DNA of 62,000 nucleotides from Lingula anatina (Eukaryota > Brachiopoda > Lingulata > Lingulida > Lingulidae), in assembly GCF_001039355.2 (NCBI RefSeq), contig NW_019773736.1:621073-683072 (forward strand), in the 5' to 3' direction. Numbering within the stretch: the stretch's first letter is position 1; the number at the start of each line of letters is the position of its first letter. Made by a program: the position numbers and the translations under genes. The notes below the pieces were generated by a model. The model had not been told where the DNA came from and ran no database searches. It saw only the letters and a program-made list of their open reading frames with translations. This document shows positions 12,238 through 24,100 of this stretch, one piece after another.

Positions 12238-13300
12238 ATGGCAGCCACAGGGGTGCTGCCGTTTGTGAGGGGCATAGACTTAAGTGGCTATGATTTCCAG
12301 GTATGATGTTTTTTCACAATCTCTTTGATTTGAAATAAACCATCAAGGTTTATTGCTCAACGTGATGTTGATATTTGTGAGATCAGACTTACTTACATAT
12401 GATAAAAAGTGATACTAATTGGGCACACCCACTAAGGCAGATCAAACTATAACGTATATTAATGTTAACGTAATGTGTAATCTGTTAAATTAAGCCGATT
12501 GAGTGAATATTAACATTTTATGGCAAGCAGAAGCATGGTTAATCAAGGGACGACAGACTTTAGGGTGGGGATCGGGTTAATGTAAAAACTAGTGAGCCGC
12601 AGACTGCATTTCCATTGTTTGCTCTTTTTCAGGAAGGAAAGTTCCCCAAAGATGTGGCTGATATGATTGGATTGAGGTGGCTTTATGTCAACGATTCCAA
12701 TCTTGATAAACTTCCAGATGAACTTTCGAATCTCAATAAGTTGGTAAGTTTGCACTGCCTGTTGACATGTTGGGTTGAAATGTTTAAGCTGTCAAAGACA
12801 AAATGTATTCAACCATTGTACAGGTATTGGTTCCTGGTACATGTAGTTGATTAATGCTATTTTCCAAATATACAGTGCATTACTATCACTCTTAATTTTA
12901 ACATAGGGATTTGCTTGTTGAATCATGAAATTACATAGCCAACAAATAAACTAAAAATGGAATGAAGGTTTATTGGAGATGTCTGATTGATTATAATGTT
13001 TCGAACCTCTCACATCAACAGTAATGACAAGTATATTTTTTCAAAAAGTAAACTGTTCTAAGCATAGTACTAACAGATAAATGTCAAGCAAAAACCTATA
13101 AATCAATCTTGATGTTCTGATTATGTTCATTGTTTTATTTACGTAAGGAACACATTTCTCTGGTCAGAAACAACTTGGTCAGCATTCATGGCGAACTCTC
13201 TGACCTGCCATGTCTAAGAGTAATCAACTGCAGGTACAACAACCTGAGAAATACAGGGATTCCAACAGACATTTTTAGTCTAGAGGATCTGTCTACTCTT
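12238..13300 (+). pseudogene. FLII: Duplicate of FLII exons 1-3 (copy 1)
   Basis: Exons 12238-12300 ([21 protein letters not shown] start), 12633-12743 and 13148-13300 encode the first three leucine-rich repeats of Flightless-1. They are identical in protein sequence to copy 2 (15154-16235), with only three synonymous differences in 327 nt. No exon 4 follows before the N at 13635, so this copy cannot make a complete protein by itself. It is most simply the second allele. If the duplication is real, it would be an alternative FLII promoter plus exons 1-3. Confidence 0.85.
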
Positions 13301-13635
13301 GTAAGTATCTGTTCCTGTAGCACTATTCCCATAACATGTCTGAAGCAAGGGTTAAGCCATTGTGCATTTCAGCCACCTGATTTAGATGTCCTGTACCAGC
13401 AGATTGCAATCTCTTTTATGGGTAGATGGCTTGTTAATATCCCCCCTTCCATAAGTCACATATTGGAAAACTTAAGTCGATTCAAACTCAAGTTTTGCCA
13501 AATCTGTTTTATGAGAAAAAACTTCCTCTATGTCAGTTTCCAATCTCAACAGGTATGATAGCCTCCTGAAAGAAAACCAGAATTATCAAGTCAATTTTGT
13601 TCTTTAAAAGATCATTTAAAACTCTAAAATAACTN

Positions 13636-14103
13636 AAGAATATCAAAATCATCTGTGACATTTGCTTCTTCATAGGCACTTCCAAAGGGTATCATTGAGT
13701 GTATGTGGCTTGTAGCTTTCTGCAACTTGAGACAACTGTAAAACATGTCAGTTACTTCTTTGACCACCACTTTGGCTTTCTCCATATCTGAATGGGTCTT
13801 TCTTACATGTTCTTTGTAATATAACCTCAAAAGATCCCCAGGTGATTGACCTTGGCCACTTTTTGCAGCATCTTCAATATTCTCAATCCCAGAGTCATCA
13901 GAACTACTGAATGAAATGTTTTGCTTTTTGGGAGATGGTCTTGGGATATCATTGTCATCTTGGTCTTTTTTCTCTGTATAGGTTTGATAAAGCCTCCAGG
14001 TTGTGTAAAGGGTTGCTGCAACTGTGGCTCCTGTGGCAATAGGACCAAAGGCACCATAAGAACCGGATGCTTGCTCCTGCCTGCGGCTCCATCTGTTACC
14101 CAT
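13636..14103 (-). pseudogene. Mab-21/cGAS-like gene, truncated copy 2
   Basis: Second copy of the 156-residue N-terminal part, ending at the N at 13635 immediately after DDFDIL. It differs from copy 1 at six residues (50 N/D, 56 Q/P, 76 T/I, 85 D/G, 104 D/H, 134 V/I). The myristoylation-type start, the hydrophobic stretch, and the GS and DFD residues are unchanged. The exon begins at 14104 after an acceptor, and a 5' UTR exon appears to end at 14881. Breaking at the same codon in both copies points to an assembly boundary, not to two independent truncations. Confidence 0.7.
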
Positions 14104-14593
14104 TCTACAATAAAAATATGCACTTTTTTATTTTAAAACTGGCCAATATGGCAACCTACCCGTAATAAACATGCTGTGCCAATTTGTTAAGTCAGATCAA
14201 CAACATTAATTACCTAGTAATAAGTTTGGCTTTCATATTACCTTATATCATTGGGGATGGTTGTTTTCTGTGTTTATTCGTGACTAGACTCTTTTTTTTC
14301 TAGTGCATTTCTAATGTATTGCACTGTATTGCCTGTTATAGTCTGACCACCCTGCCAGTGTGGGTGATGCCGAGTTGGAATATAGTAACTGTTGTTTATT
14401 CACTCAATCATACAAAATGTGTGGCCCTGTGTGCCTAAGGTTCAGTCAATCTTATCAGGCTAAAGTCAAATTAATCATTACACTTTATGGAAAACATAAC
14501 ATCTTGCCACGTATTTTCTAAAACTAAAATCCTTAAAACTAGCTTACGCTAGTAGTAGCTTACCAGTACCAGTGGCACTGCGCTTTTAAAAAG

Positions 14594-14719
14594 GTGGCAG
14601 TAGCAATAGTCCGAAAGTTCACTATAGAACCTTCGGACCAATTAACCCTTGATTAAAAAATCGATGAAAATGTTACCATTTTTCGGACCGATGAACCTTT
14701 GGACTATCGAGTCGCCCCC
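14594..14719. mobile_element. MITE, GGTTCATTGGTCC family, copy 2
   Basis: Counterpart of the element at 11661-11802 in the second block, with a small internal deletion of the first GGTTCATTCGTCC segment. It is flanked by TTAAAAAG on both sides. Confidence 0.7.
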
Positions 14720-15153
14720 TTAAAAAGTTTAAACCACGGAACTTCATCAGACTTTTAAAAAATATTCTGGATATAGATATTTTTGCTTTACATAAGTAAC
14801 CAAAATGGTTTTATGGATAACATGGGAAAGAATGCAGAAGTTATTAATAAAATTAAGGGCTTACTGAGATGTAAACTTACCTAATGTTTTAATTTTTTAA
14901 TGTAAACACATCTCACCTTTCCAACGACCAACGTGTAGTGTCTAATACGAGCTGAATTGTCGTTACTATTCATGAAGTACAATTTTACCAACTTTATACT
15001 TTTACAACAAAATGTACTCAGTGCTGTATATTTATATAGAATTTCAATCATATTAAATTAATACTAGATTAAATTTGATGAATCACTACATATAACCTAA
15101 TAATAAAAGAATACACTAGGAACCTTTTACTTGCAGAAGTGTTGGTTGGAGAA

Positions 15154-18100
15154 ATGGCAGCCACAGGGGTGCTGCCGTTTGTGAGGGGCATAGACCTAAG
15201 TGGCTATGATTTCCAGGTATGATGCTTTTTCTCAATCCCTTTGATTTGAAATAAACCAACAAGGTTTATTGCTCAACGTGATGTTGATATTTGTGAGATC
15301 AGACTTACTTACATATGATAAAAAGTGATACAAATTGGGCACACCCACTAAGGCAGATCAAACTATAACGTTATTAAACGTAATCTGTAATCTGTTAAAT
15401 TAATCCGATTGAGTGAATATTAACATTTTTTGGCAAGCAGAAGCATGGTTAATCACGCAATTAAAGGACCACAGTCTTTTAGGGTGGGGATCGAGTTAAT
15501 GTAAAAACTAGTGAGCCGCAGCGTCAGACTGCATTTCCATTGTTTGCTCTTTTTCAGGAAGGAAAGTTCCCCAAGGATGTGGCTGATATGATTGGATTGA
15601 GGTGGCTTTATGTCAACGATTCCAATCTTGATAAACTTCCAGATGAACTTTCGAATCTCAATAAGTTGGTAAGTTTGCACTGCCTGTTGACATGTTGGGT
15701 TGAAATGTTTAAGCTGTCAAAGACAAAATGTATTCAACCATTGTACAGGTATTGGTTCCTGGTACATGTAGTTGATTAATGTTATTTTCCAAATATACAG
15801 TGTATTACTATCACTCTTAATTTTAACATATGTACTGGATTTTACTTGTTGAATCAGGAAATTAGTACATAGCCAACAAATAAAATAAAAAATGGAATGA
15901 AGGTTTTTTGGAGATGTCTGATTGATTATAATGGTTTGACCTTCTCACATCAACAGTAATGACAAGTATAGTTTTTTTATAAAGTAAACTGTTCTAAGCA
16001 TAGTACTAACAGATAAATGTCAAGCAAAAACCTATAAATCAATCTTGAAGTATGATTATGTTCATTGTTTTATTTACTTAAGGAACACATTTCTCTGGTC
16101 AGAAACAACTTGGTCAGCATTCATGGCGAGCTCTCTGACCTGCCATGTCTAAGAGTAATCAACTGCAGGTACAACAACCTGAGAAATACAGGGATTCCAA
16201 CAGACATTTTTAGTCTAGAGGATCTGTCTACTCTTGTAAGTATCTGTTCCTGTAGCACTATTCCCATAACATGTCTGAAGCAAGGGTTAAGCCAGTGTGC
16301 ATTTCAGCCACCTGATTTAGATGTCCTGTACCAGATTGTGGCCTCTTTTATGGCTAGATGCCTTGTTAATATCCCCCCTTCCTTAAGTCACATAATTGGA
16401 AAACTTAGGTTGATTCCGACTCAAGTTTTGCCAAATCTTTTTCATGAAAAAAATTCCTCAGTTTTCAATCTCAAGAGGTAGAATAGCCTCCTGAAAGAAA
16501 ACCAGAATTATCAAGTCAATTTTGGGTTTTTAAAAGATAATTTAAAACTCTAAAATAATTGTACACTCAAGTGCATAAATTATATTTTGAAGTTTAATTT
16601 AGTTTTCAGAGGGTAAGCGTAAGCTGAATACATAGCCACGTTTACTTTATGTAATTATTACAGGATTTTAGTCACAACCAGCTGAAAGAGGTTCCTGCTG
16701 ATTTAGAACTTGCCAAAGGCTTGTTAGTCTTGAATCTAAGTCACAACAAGTAAGTACTTCCCTAAGTTATCATTGAGGTAATGAAAAGAGATAATATACT
16801 ATACCAATGACTATGATTTAAAACAGAAAGTAAATTAGAATTATAAAAATTTGGAAAACTGTTTTTTCAGAAGTAATTACAGTTATAATATTTTATGATT
16901 TATTTTCTTCTTTTTCTCTAGAATCGAGTCTATCCCATCACCATTATTTATCAACCTCACAGACATTGTTCATTTAGATTTGAGTGACAATCAACTGAGT
17001 AAGTAGACAGAGTTTCAGTACCTTCAACAAGATTGTGATGTGTTTGGTCAATCAGTAGCAGTGTTTCATCAAGTTTTGAAAATTTAAAATTTAAAGCAAC
17101 TTGTATTATTTCTTCGCATAGCTGTTGAAGCATAATTGGGGTTTAGGATATATCGATTTCTTTTATACAGCAACCCTTCCACCTCAGATGAGAAGACTGT
17201 CAAATCTGCAGACATTGATTCTGAACAATAATCCCCTGCAGCATGCTCAACTTAGGTAGGTATGATGTCTTTGATAATGAAAAAAAATGTAAATAGTCAA
17301 AAAAGTAAATGAAGATTTAGGTATGCAGTAAGCATATAACAGCCTCCTGTATATTTACAGTGCATGTTGAAGAAATAATTCTTGTATGTTTTTGTTTGAA
17401 TGTTTTAGCAAGGATAGGTAATCATAGCCAACTAAAGTGAACTTTATATTTCAATCTATTGTGAAGTATTTAACAAATTTGATTTTTGAATTCAGACAAC
17501 TTCCAGCCATGGTTTCACTTCAAACACTCCACATGAGAAACACACAAAGAACTTTGGGAAACTTTCCTTCAGGGGTAGATACGCTAGAAAATCTCACAGG
17601 TAACAAACCTTTAACTTATATAAACAAAATAGATTGTTTCAGATAACATTTTGGTGGAAGTGTTCATTAATCTTCTTAATTTTAGTCATTAAAAATAAAC
17701 GTGTATATAAATACGGCTTTTGAATCTATCACTGGACTTGCATTTTATGAGTTGACAACTTTGTATATCCTTTGTTAATCAGTCATTAACTCAAATAATG
17801 CAAGTCCAGATTCAAAAACTTAGTGTAAAATATAACAGGATGAATACATACTTAAAAGCATCATGGTAATATTACAGTACAATATTTCATGACATCCGTC
17901 TTTTTTTAATTTAAGATATTGATCTATCCAAGAATGACTTGCCAAAGGTTCCAGAGCCTATCTACAAACTGCTATCTATCAAGAGATTAAATATAAGTGA
18001 TAACAACATCACTGAATTGTCTTCACTTGTAGGTAGGTGGTCTGAAAAAAAAACAGGATGAAACCTTACATCTTTGGATCCACTTGATAAGCTTTAAACA

Positions 18101-21100
18101 AATCTTACTTGTTCTTGCCATATTTAAATTTTGATATCAAGAAAGTGAAAATTTAGTTTTGAGAAGAATTTTAAATATGTCCTAGATTTGTATTATGATC
18201 TTATGATCTACATGAATTATTGGTGAGGTGAATGGTATGTTATTAATAGAACATCTAGTGATAGTGATGCTTTGCTTTGATTTGACTTTTGTGGGCTGAT
18301 GAATATTGTGATACTATGTCTAGGAACTAATATTTAACATGATAATCATATTTTTAGACTCTTGGTCAGAACTGGAAGTGCTAAACGCATCAAGAAACAA
18401 GTTAACAGCTTTACCTGTGAGTGTTTATTGTTGTATACTCTGAAAAGGCTATCAATTTTAAAGAAAAGTATTAAAGTTATATATGTTATTAATTATCTTT
18501 TAAATAGGATTACAAGAAGGTGCAGAATTTTTGTAAAAGAAAGGGGGGGGGGAATGCTAAATTACTAAATTAAATTACTTTACGTTAAGTATCCATCTTT
18601 GGTTTGACTCAAACCAAAGATGGATACTTAACGTAAAGTAATTTAAATTACTTTCATTGCAGGCATCAATTTGTAAACTGACCAGACTGAAGAGGCTCTA
18701 CCTGAACTGCAACCAGCTGGACTTCGAAGGGATCCCTGCTAGTATTGGCAAGCTACAGGAACTGGAGGTTTTCAGTGCAGCAAACAACAACCTTGAAATG
18801 ATACCTGAAGGGCTGTGCAGGTATGAAGACAATTGTTTTTCAAAATGATTTATATTTTAGTCACGTAATTCAAACAAATGAACCTGAGGGCACTTGATAG
18901 AGAGCCATTTTTTTTCAAAATGCCAATTCAAGGTCGAATGTTTTTTGGTAACCTATGTTATGTCTTGTTTTTTATAGATGCACAAAGCTGAAGAAGCTGA
19001 TTTTAAACTGCAATAGGCTGATAACTCTGCCAGATGCATATCACTTCCTCACAGACTTGCAGGTAAAGAGATTTGATAATAATTTACTCGTCATCGACTT
19101 CTTACTTGTCACTTCTTTATAATACGGATGCTGAGTGTTATGATTAGTGCTTTACAGACATTCCCCAAAGAATTTTTTGTCAGAAATTTTTACAGACATA
19201 ATTGATATTTTTAGGAACTAGACGTGCGATACAACCCTGACATTGAAATGCCTCCCAAGCCAAAAGAACTGCAGGTTGGCAGTGGCATTGAGTATTACAA
19301 CATTGACTTTTCGCTCAACAACCAGTTGAAGCTGGCTGGTGCTGTGCCCACAACTCCTACTGGCCAGACACCACGTAAGTGGATGTACATTAAATTTTGT
19401 CAGAATCAGTTCCTTGGCTCAACATTGTAGCTGAACAGTTTTTTTTGGTTGAAGTATGGGAGGAAAAATAAACTTAACAAACCTTTATCATAGTCTCATC
19501 TAAAATTAAAGTATTTTGATAAGATATTAAAAATGGATTTTCAAATACAATGCAAATTGAGCTGTATGTATTCAATAAATGATTACATGATACATAAATG
19601 TGGTATTTTTATTTGTTTATTTTATTATTTTTATTTATTTATTATTACTTTTTTTGCATTTGGTATCTTGAATTGCCAGATTATGTATAATTTTTTATAG
19701 CTCACAAAGACCCAGTTGCAAGGAAAAAGAGGTTGCACAGAAGAAGGGATACTGGAGAAGGCAAAAGCTCAGACCAAGTGCTGAAGGTAGATACAAATAC
19801 AGTTTGTGCATGATATTTTGGAAGATCAATCTTTCACCAATTTGTCTACATTTTAAAAAAAGTTTAGAAGCATATCATTTCACAGATCCTCCCCATGTGT
19901 CAAGTGTGGACTTTCTTGTTCAACATGATTTGATCAATTGCTGGGGAGCTGTTTGGAAAAAGCTTCTTAAAAGCCACTATTTCTTTGATAATGGAATGTT
20001 TTTGTGAGAATATTTTTAGTGTTTAGATAAAATAAGATGTAAAATAATTCCTCTACATATGTAACTTTGCGTCTTTTAGGGAATGAGAGATATTGCCAAG
20101 GACAAAAACAAGAAATCATCTCCATCAAAAGAAGAAGAAAAAGAGCCCATAAAGTATGTATAGGCTATCAGTTTAAGTCCAGTATTATAGAGCAGTGGGA
20201 CATTTTTTGATCTAATGTCAAAACTTGGGAAATTATTTTGGTTTTGCATAAGAAATAAAAAAGTAGGATTTTATGGTGTTGATGATTTGTTTTACAGACC
20301 AAAGAGATGGGATGAAAACCTCCAGAAACCACATTTGGATTACAGTGAGATCTTTGAAGAGGATGTAGGACAAATTCCAGGTAACAATTCTTTTTAAAGT
20401 AATAAATGATATATCAAATCTGATAAATGTAGAATATGTTTAAATCCTCTTGTTCTGTTTTATAAATTCAAGTTATGTATAAAGTTGTATGATAAGAATT
20501 TTTGTATATACATAGGCATGTTTAATATTGGTGTTAATACCTTTGCATTTCTATTCTGCAGGATTGACAGTGTGGGAGATTGAGAACTTTTTGCCGGTAG
20601 AACTAGATGAAGGTAAGCATTTAAAATTTTACATATCACCAATATCCAATGTCTGGACACTTGTTGCTAATATTAATAACTTATATATCAATCATAAAAA
20701 AATATGGACCCTCAGATAAATTCAATAATAAATTTTTCAGCCTTCCATGGAAAGTTCTATGAAGCAGACTGTTACATCATACTGAAAACCTACATTGATG
20801 ACACTAGTAGTCTGAACTGGGAGATCTACTATTGGATTGGAGAGAAGGCATCGGTAAGAGCATCTTTTCATGTGTTACAATGGTTATATTTTGTTTGTTT
20901 TAACTCTTTCTTTAAATCACAATTTAGATATTGCACAGAGGCATGTTACAACACTAAATATGTGCCAACATCTAATATTTATAAATAAAATGTGTGATAT
21001 TAGTAATTTCCTCACTTACTGTCAGGTATAAAACTACATCAAGCATGCTGTTTTATTTTCTTGTTTAGCTGGACAAGAAGGCATGCTCTGCTATCCACTC

Positions 21101-24100
21101 AGTGAATCTGCGTAATTTGCTGGGTGCTGAGGGGCGGACAATACGTGAGGAAATGAATGACGAGTCTGATGAATTCATGGATCTCTTTGAAAATGACATA
21201 CACTACATTGAAGGTGGGAGGACAGCCAGTGGGTTCTTTACAGTGGAAGAAAATGTAAGTCTAAACTTAAAAAGAATGTGTGTAAAGGTCTATTTGATTT
21301 GAGCCAAACAATTCTTTGATTGGATGAAAAGAGAAGAATAAAGTTTTGTTCTTTATGAAAGACTTGTTGATTCTTCGGAAACAAATTAGTACTGATTTCT
21401 TGTTATATTTAAACATTGCATCATTATATATATTAGTCTAATGTTAACATTTTGATTGTTTTCTAAATGCTTCTTATTTTTTATTTCAGTGTACATGAAA
21501 GTTAAACATCTCTTGAACTATATTTTACATTACAGATCTTTGACCCAAGAATGTACAGAGTGTCAGGAACACAGACGGTGCATCTTGAACCAGTAAGTGT
21601 TATTGCTCTTTGAATATGAAAATAAGATAATCTTATTTCAACACCATTCTTGCAGTACAAGTCACTGAAAGTTTTCCTGCCTCTTAGATGGAATACTAGC
21701 ACTAAAGGTTCTCCTAAGTCAAATTAATTGTGATCATGCATATATGTATACCTGGATGAAAACTGAGCATGGATGTGAAGCGGTTTACTTTTATTTAAAG
21801 ACCGGACTGGAAATGGGGTCAGTGACAGTCCACCATGTTTGCACAAACCTTTCTTTGATATTAGTTTCTTATGTATTGTATTGTATTGTATTGTATTGTA
21901 TTGTATTGTGTTGTATTGTATTGTATGAGGCGTTGCTAAATCATTGCAGTATATTGCTGAAGTATAACTATAGATGATGTGTTTTAAAACCTATGTGTTG
22001 ATTTATGATTTATGTTGTCTTACATTGTCTTTACTAGGTGCGTTGCCATGTCAACTGTTTGGATCCCCGTTTTGTTTACATGATTGACTGCAAGATGGAA
22101 ATTTATATCTGGATGGGACCCAAAGCTAAGAATGTCACAAAAACAAAAACAAGGTATTAAGGTCTCTAAATGACTGAGCAAGTAATATATAAAGATTAAA
22201 AAGTATTGTCAGTGCATTTTTCAGAGAATAATTTGGTCTCATTTTATTTAATTTTTATTTAACAATGTCATGGTTCGGTCTGTGCCAGTGTCAGTATTGT
22301 AAAACAGCGCAGTGCCATGTCAACCTGGCATTTAAAAAAATAACCTGATATATGTAATTGTTTACTCTTTTTGTTGTGATTATTTTGCACTGCTGGTAGT
22401 ATTAATTTGCAGACTTGTAGCTGAAAAAATCAATAAGAATGAAAGGAAAAACAAGGCAGAAATCTTGATGTTTGCCCCAGGATTTGAGAGTCCAGAGTTC
22501 TGGAAAGTTCTGGGAGGTCCACCGGGAGTTAGGGGTATTAGAGTAAGTGATCATTTGTCCTAAAGTAGTTTCTATCAATTTATTCTGCTTTCAAATTGCC
22601 ATCTTATCCTAGTGAAAGAATTCTTTGCTGTTGTAAATCAAACGCTGTTGCTGGATATGTTTCCTCAATCTTCTTATAGTTTCAACTGAATCCCCATTTT
22701 GTCAGTTTGTTCTCAGAGTTCTTGAAAAACAAGAGAACTAACAAAATGGTAAAAATCCCAAATGATGGCAATGGACACATCTACAGATTGTTAAAAGGAA
22801 ATATAAAACATTTATGCTTTTCATCTTGAGTTGAAACTCGTGCATTTATCTTTATTTAGGAAATCGTCCCAGATGACTGGAAGCCTACTGTTCCTAAGCT
22901 GTATAAAGTGGGATTGGGAATGGGATACTTGGAGTTGCCTCAAGGTATGCATTTTTTTTTGAGAAAAGTTCACTGGAAAAGAAGCCAACAAAATGTGTCT
23001 TGGAGTTGAAAATAATTAGAATTCTACCCTTGTTCATAATTCTGAGGGGTGTACTTTTAATTAGTGTTTTAGGTCCTTATTCTTGCAGTTCTTAAGCTTA
23101 ACATAGCAAAGTACATCCATTTAGTATTAGTGGTTGTTGTAAAGAAATTTTGAATAATATTTTTGGTCTGTGGCATTATATTAAATTTTTTGAAGTGTGT
23201 ATTATTTTCAATTCATACCTATTTGATCTCTTGATTTTCTAGTTGAAGTTCCCCATAAGAAATTAGTACAAGGGCTGCTGAAGACCAAGAATGTTTACAT
23301 CTTAGATTGTCATTCTGATGTTTTTATCTGGTAAGAGGAATTGAAATTTAGAAATATAGTTATCCTTGTATTGTGTTCATCAATGAGTGTCCATGTTTTG
23401 TCTGTGGTCAGTTCTTTTACAATGTATAGAAAATAAATTAAATTAATTTTATATTAATTACCAAGTCATTTGGGATAGAAATAAGGCATGCTAGCTGCTG
23501 TAACAGTACAATATTGAAAAACATGTTATATTTCACATAGGATTGGAAAGAAGTCTACACGCCTTGTACGAGCTGCAGCCTTGAAGCTGTCACAAGAATT
23601 ATGCAGCATGTTAGACAGACCAGCATTTACCAGAGTCACACGATGTCAAGATGGGTGGGTATTCTATTAAAAATATTTTTTCTTATGATTGAAAAAACAT
23701 AAGGTTTTTGCCTAACATTCTCTGTGATATTAAACCTGATACCAAAGTGATTGTACAGGCAATTCATGATAGCAGTATAGTGTAAAGAAATTGGGTGTAA
23801 AACTTGAATATTGAGAATTTGACCTATATGCAAGAGTTTTTAGAAACAACATGCCCAGAGTACTGAGATAGAGCCTTGATAAAAATGAAAACGATGTCAT
23901 TTCTATTTTTTGTAAGATATTCTTTCTCATGTTACATAGAAAACTACAAAATATTGACAAAATAAATACAATCCTTCAGCACTGAATCCCAACTCTTCAA
24001 GATGAAGTTTGTTGGTTGGGATGATGTTATCGCAGTGGATTACACCAGGACTTCAGAGTCTGTGATCAAGAGGGGAGTTGACCTCAAAGTCATTATGGAG

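Larger units (their letters stand above)
10728..13634. repeat. Duplicated block 1, copy 1
   Basis: Nearly identical in order and sequence to 13636-16556, with a few percent substitutions and small indels. It starts right after the N at 10727 and ends right before the N at 13635. It holds the 5' part of a Mab-21-like gene (minus), a MITE and FLII exons 1-3. It is probably the other haplotype joined in tandem by the assembler; a true tandem duplication is the alternative. Confidence 0.9.
13636..16556. repeat. Duplicated block 1, copy 2
   Basis: Second copy of the block. It begins right after the N at 13635 and runs without a break into FLII exon 4 and the rest of the gene, so this copy is in its natural context on the right side. 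Similarity to copy 1 ends near AACTCTAAAATAA at about 16556, exactly where copy 1 meets its N. Confidence 0.9.

Noticed and set aside
13130-13558. Longer open frame extending past FLII exon 3 (also at 16065-16481)
   Set aside because: The part after GTAAGT is intron; homology to FLII stops exactly at the donor and resumes in exon 4.
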